A DNA stretch of 64,000 nt from Rhodoferax sp. BLA1. Its GTDB lineage: Bacteria > Pseudomonadota > Gammaproteobacteria > Burkholderiales > Burkholderiaceae_C. The stretch spans positions 1-64,000 of the forward strand of contig NZ_SZVI01000011.1 in the NCBI RefSeq assembly GCF_013416775.1, written 5' to 3'. Each line of letters opens with the position of its first letter. The first letter of the stretch is position 1. The notes below the pieces were generated by a model, which saw only the letters and a list, made by a program, of their open reading frames with translations, was not told the DNA's origin and made no database searches. Below are positions 61,298-64,000 of the stretch, one piece after another. The translations under genes and the position numbers were made by a program.

Positions 61298-62194
61298 CTA
61301 CTTGCAGAACGCTTCGATCAAAGCGGCCACCGCTTGCGGCTGGTCATGGTGCAGCATGTGGCCACAGTCGGGCAACACCTGCACGCGGATGTTGGGCACG
61401 GCTTGCAGGCGCTGGCGGTGTTCGGCCAGGGTGAATTTGCCCTTCCAGAACAGGGCAATGCCATCGTCTTCGGCCTCGACCATCAGGGTGGGCGCCGTGA
61501 TCTGGCGGTGCACGCTGGCCACCTCGTCCACCCGGTAGAGCTGCGGGTTGGTCAGCTTGTGGGCGGCCTCGGCCAGGATTTGCCAGTGGCCCGGTGTGGC
61601 CTCCACCGACCAGTGGCTGGCCAGCCACTGCGCCTTGTCGGGGCTCAGGCGCGGGTTGTTTTTGATCAGGCGGGCCGCCACAGCGTCCAGCGAGGGGTAG
61701 GTCTTGAGCTGTGTGGCGTGCGGCGCTTTGAGCTGGTCCAGCCACTGGGTGAAACGTTCGGTGGCCTGCTCCGGCTGGGTGGCAGGCAGGCCAAAACCCT
61801 CCAGATTGACCAGGCGGCGCACCCGCGCCGGGCGAATGCCGGCGTACAACATCGCAATGTTGGCGCCCATGCTGTGGCCCACCAGATGCACCGGGTCGTT
61901 GGGCGAAAAGTGGTCGAGTAACGCGTCCAGATCGGCCAGGTAGTCGGGGTACCAGAAACTGTCGGCACCGTTGGAGGCGGTCAGCCCAAAACCACGCCAG
62001 TCGGGCGCGATGATGAAGTGGTCCTGCGCCAGCGCGTCCACCACAAACTGGAAACTCGCGCCCACGTCCATCCAGCCGTGCAACAACACCAGCGGTGTCT
62101 GGCCAAGCTGTGGCTGGCCCCACAGGCGCACGTGGTAGTTCAGGGTGCGGATCGGGACAAACTGGCTGCGGGGGATGTTCTGGATGGCGTACAT
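61298..62194 (-). CDS. Alpha/beta hydrolase
   Basis: A 298-residue alpha/beta-hydrolase fold protein. The oxyanion region is VLLHGWMDVGASFQF, the nucleophile elbow HLVGHSMGANIAM, and the catalytic His is in LPDCGHMLHHDQP. Likely an esterase or C-C hydrolase; substrate is unknown. It lies upstream of prfB on the same strand (59 bp). Confidence 0.88.
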   Translation of the reverse strand: MYAIQNIPRSQFVPIRTLNYHVRLWGQPQLGQTPLVLLHGWMDVGASFQFVVDALAQDHFIIAPDWRGFGLTASNGADSFWYPDYLADLDALLDHFSPNDPVHLVGHSMGANIAMLYAGIRPARVRRLVNLEGFGLPATQPEQATERFTQWLDQLKAPHATQLKTYPSLDAVAARLIKNNPRLSPDKAQWLASHWSVEATPGHWQILAEAAHKLTNPQLYRVDEVASVHRQITAPTLMVEAEDDGIALFWKGKFTLAEHRQRLQAVPNIRVQVLPDCGHMLHHDQPQAVAALIEAFCK

Positions 62195-62311
62195 GGGGTG
62201 GATGATAGGGAGTCAGGTCAGTTCTTTTGGACGCCAACAACCCGATGACCGGTGTGTGCCATGGCTTGAGCTTACACTTTTCGTTTTGGCTCTCTACCCT
62301 CTGTGTTACCT

Positions 62312-63373
62312 ATGAAATCTGTGCAACTCGGCTCCAGCGACCTGTCTGTCTCGCCCATCTGTCTGGGCACCATGACCTTTGGTGAACAGGTCGATCAAGC
62401 CACCGCATTTGCCATCCTGGACCGCGCGCTTGAGCTGGGCATCAACTTCATCGACACCGCCGAGATGTACGCGGTGCCTGCCCGAGCCGAAACCTATACC
62501 GCGACCGAAACCATCATTGGCCACTGGCTCAGCCAGCGCCCCGGTGTGCGCCAAAAGCTGGTGCTGGCGACCAAGGTGGCTGGCCCCAGCCGCTCCATGC
62601 CCTGGGTGCGTGGTGGCAGCGCTGACCTGACCGGTGCCGACATCGTGGCCGCCTGCGACGCCAGCCTCAAGCGCCTGCAAACGGATGTGATCGACCTCTA
62701 CCAGATCCACTGGCCGGTGCGCAGTGTGCCGATGTTTGGTGGCCTGTATTTCCAACCCAGTGAGACCGAGGGTACGTCCATCCACGCCCAGCTGGAGGCG
62801 CTGGGCACCTTGGTGAAAGCGGGCAAGGTGCGTGCGGTGGGCTTGTCCAACGAAACACCGTATGGTGTGCACGAGTTTGTGCGCCTGGCCGAACAACACG
62901 GCCTGCCGCGCATTGCCACCGTGCAAAACGCCTACCACCTGCTCAACCGCAGTGTGGAGAACGCGCTGGACGAAACCCTGTACCGTCTGAATGTCTCGCT
63001 GCTGGCCTATTCACCTCTGTCGTTTGGTCTGCTCACCGGAAAATACGACGCTACGGGGCTGACCGGCCCGGGCGCCCCGGCAGAAGCGCGTCTGACCAAG
63101 TTTGAGTCCATGCGCAAACAGCGCTGGTGCCGGGCCGCAGCACAGGCGGCAGCCCTGCGTTACAACGCGCTGGCGCGTGAACACGGCCTGACACCCACCC
63201 AGTTGGCGCTGGCCTTCTGTTACAGGCAGTGGCGCGTGTCCAGCACCATTCTGGGGGTGACCTCGGTGGCCCAATTGGAGGAAAACGTCGCCGTCTGGGG
63301 CACTCAGTTGTCGGAGGCCGTGTTGCGCCAGGTGGACGATATCCGCTGGGAGATGCGCGACCCGGCCATGTGA
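62312..63373 (+). CDS. Aldo/keto reductase, Tas-like
   Basis: A 353-residue AKR. The catalytic tetrad is seen in FIDTAEMYAVP (Asp, Tyr), LATKVAG (Lys) and DLYQIHWP (His). The opening LGSSDLSVSPICLGTMTFGEQV and the C-terminal WRVSSTILGVTSVAQLEENV fit the Tas/YajO group of NADP-dependent reductases of small carbonyl compounds. The ATG at 62312 is used; no clear ribosome binding site is visible. The next gene follows after 18 bp. Confidence 0.9.
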   Translation: MKSVQLGSSDLSVSPICLGTMTFGEQVDQATAFAILDRALELGINFIDTAEMYAVPARAETYTATETIIGHWLSQRPGVRQKLVLATKVAGPSRSMPWVRGGSADLTGADIVAACDASLKRLQTDVIDLYQIHWPVRSVPMFGGLYFQPSETEGTSIHAQLEALGTLVKAGKVRAVGLSNETPYGVHEFVRLAEQHGLPRIATVQNAYHLLNRSVENALDETLYRLNVSLLAYSPLSFGLLTGKYDATGLTGPGAPAEARLTKFESMRKQRWCRAAAQAAALRYNALAREHGLTPTQLALAFCYRQWRVSSTILGVTSVAQLEENVAVWGTQLSEAVLRQVDDIRWEMRDPAM

Positions 63374-63391
63374 ACACACAGCGATTTTTGT

Positions 63392-63892
63392 ATGGCCAAA
63401 AAAGACCACGTTTCAGAAACCCCTGCCACCCAACTGCTCAAAGCCAGCAAGGTGGCCTTCACCGAGCACACGTATGACTACCTGGAGCATGGCGGTGCCC
63501 TGCACAGCGCGTCTGAGCTGGGCTGGGACCCGTATGCGGTGGTCAAAACCCTGATCATGCAAGACCAGGACGCCAAACCCCTGGTGGTGCTGATGCATGG
63601 CAACCGCAAGGTCTCCACCAAAAACCTGGCACGCCAGATTGGTGCCAAGACGGTCGAGCCCTGTGCCCCCGAGGTGGCCAACCGGCACAGCGGTTACCTG
63701 GTGGGGGGCACCTCGCCGTTTGGCACGCGCAAAACCATGCCGGTGTTCATCGAGGCCACCATTCTTGACCAGCCCAAGATCCTGATCAACGGTGGTCGGC
63801 GGGGTTACTTGGTGGGGCTGGCGCCGCAGGTGTGTGTGGACCTGCTGGGTGCCAAACCGGTGTTATGTGCGCTGGCCGAGGTGCTGGGCTAA
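63392..63892 (+). CDS. ybaK: YbaK/EbsC-type Cys-tRNA(Pro) deacylase
   Basis: A 166-residue trans-editing protein. The catalytic Lys is in YAVVKTLIM, with LVVLMHGNRKVSTKNLARQIGAKTVE in parts, and the substrate loop GYLVGGTSPFGTRKTMPVFIEATIL. It hydrolyses Cys-tRNA(Pro) made by mistake. It is probably cotranscribed with the aldo/keto reductase. Confidence 0.94.
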   Translation: MAKKDHVSETPATQLLKASKVAFTEHTYDYLEHGGALHSASELGWDPYAVVKTLIMQDQDAKPLVVLMHGNRKVSTKNLARQIGAKTVEPCAPEVANRHSGYLVGGTSPFGTRKTMPVFIEATILDQPKILINGGRRGYLVGLAPQVCVDLLGAKPVLCALAEVLG

Positions 63893-63903
63893 GCTGCGCT
63901 GTT

Positions 63904-63935
63904 TGGCCAGCGCCCGGCGCTGGCTGGCAAAATAG
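63904..63935. terminator. Hairpin after ybaK
   Basis: GCCAGCGC and GCGCTGGC form an eight-base stem around CCG just past the ybaK stop. No T-run follows, so termination is uncertain; it could be a read-through spacer to the next gene. Confidence 0.4.
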
Positions 63936-63978
63936 TTGATTTACTTACACCCGCACCCGCGGGCAGCAGGAGTGTTTT

Positions 63979-64000
63979 TTGGAATCCATGCAAAGCTTTT
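63979..64000 (+). CDS. Start of a gene cut by the window edge
   Basis: AGCAGGAGTG precedes TTGGAATCCATGCAAAGC. Either the TTG (63979) or the ATG at 63988 could start a protein beginning (M-E-S-)M-Q-S-F. In related genomes plsY may lie here, but seven residues do not prove that. Confidence 0.35.

Overview
The window looks like chromosomal DNA of a betaproteobacterium, most likely family Comamonadaceae (Rhodoferax/Polaromonas-like). Reasons: high GC content, dense housekeeping genes of betaproteobacterial type (prfB, pepN, fbp, valS, cysM, queF, dinB), a urate-to-ureide purine degradation cluster with a membrane urate hydroxylase, and many copies of a short palindromic repeat. The taxon is inferred; no rRNA or other decisive marker is present.

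Layout. 1-2.8 kb is accessory DNA: a cut-off gene, a VOC-fold protein between two similar repeat blocks, and an unrecognised gene next to an attC-like site. 2.8-9.5 kb is a TetR/CecR-regulated RND efflux operon preceded by a perfect 30-bp palindrome. 9.5-12 kb is a leftward menG/ubiE-menA-BASS transporter operon. 12.1-21.2 kb holds purine/ureide catabolism: M20 amidohydrolase, a UraD-AllC fusion, allantoinase PuuE, HIU hydrolase, XdhC and urate hydroxylase PuuD, with a Bug-type binding protein. 21.2-23.3 kb has an iron-sulfur flavoreductase and an SDR protein. 23.3-25.9 kb is a small variable locus (unknown membrane protein, YefM-YoeB) ending at tRNA-Leu. 25.9-30.1 kb has cysM, tusA and valS. 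30.2-36.4 kb groups stress genes (ahpF, ahpC, yaaA, glutathione peroxidase, Pol IV) with queF. 36.6-44.5 kb has a PatZ-like acetyltransferase, a LysR/CMD pair, a DmeR/DmeF metal efflux pair and two flavin oxidoreductases. 44.5-46.9 kb is scrambled accessory DNA: a decayed duplication, an IS110 fragment, cassette-like genes and an attC-like site. 46.9-51.7 kb has a VOC protein, a YebC/TACO1 protein, a polar amino acid ABC transporter and a cytochrome b561. 52.1-55.6 kb is a second variable locus (toxin-antitoxin, Fic protein, tyrosine recombinase remnant) against tRNA-Thr. 55.7-64 kb is housekeeping: fbp, pepN, a HAD hydrolase, prfB with its programmed frameshift, an alpha/beta hydrolase, an aldo/keto reductase and ybaK.

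The strongest unexplained signals are repeats. (1) About twenty copies of a roughly 45-55 bp palindromic element lie between genes, at gene ends, and in frame inside at least eight coding regions, usually in linkers or termini. (2) Three 76-77 nt hairpins share a core (GATTTCTG ... GTATGAGG) but have unrelated, fully paired outer stems, which suggests selection on structure. (3) Two attC-like sites lie immediately upstream of the start codons of promoterless-looking genes, with no integron integrase in view. (4) A 147-bp imperfect palindrome precedes the amino acid ABC transporter.
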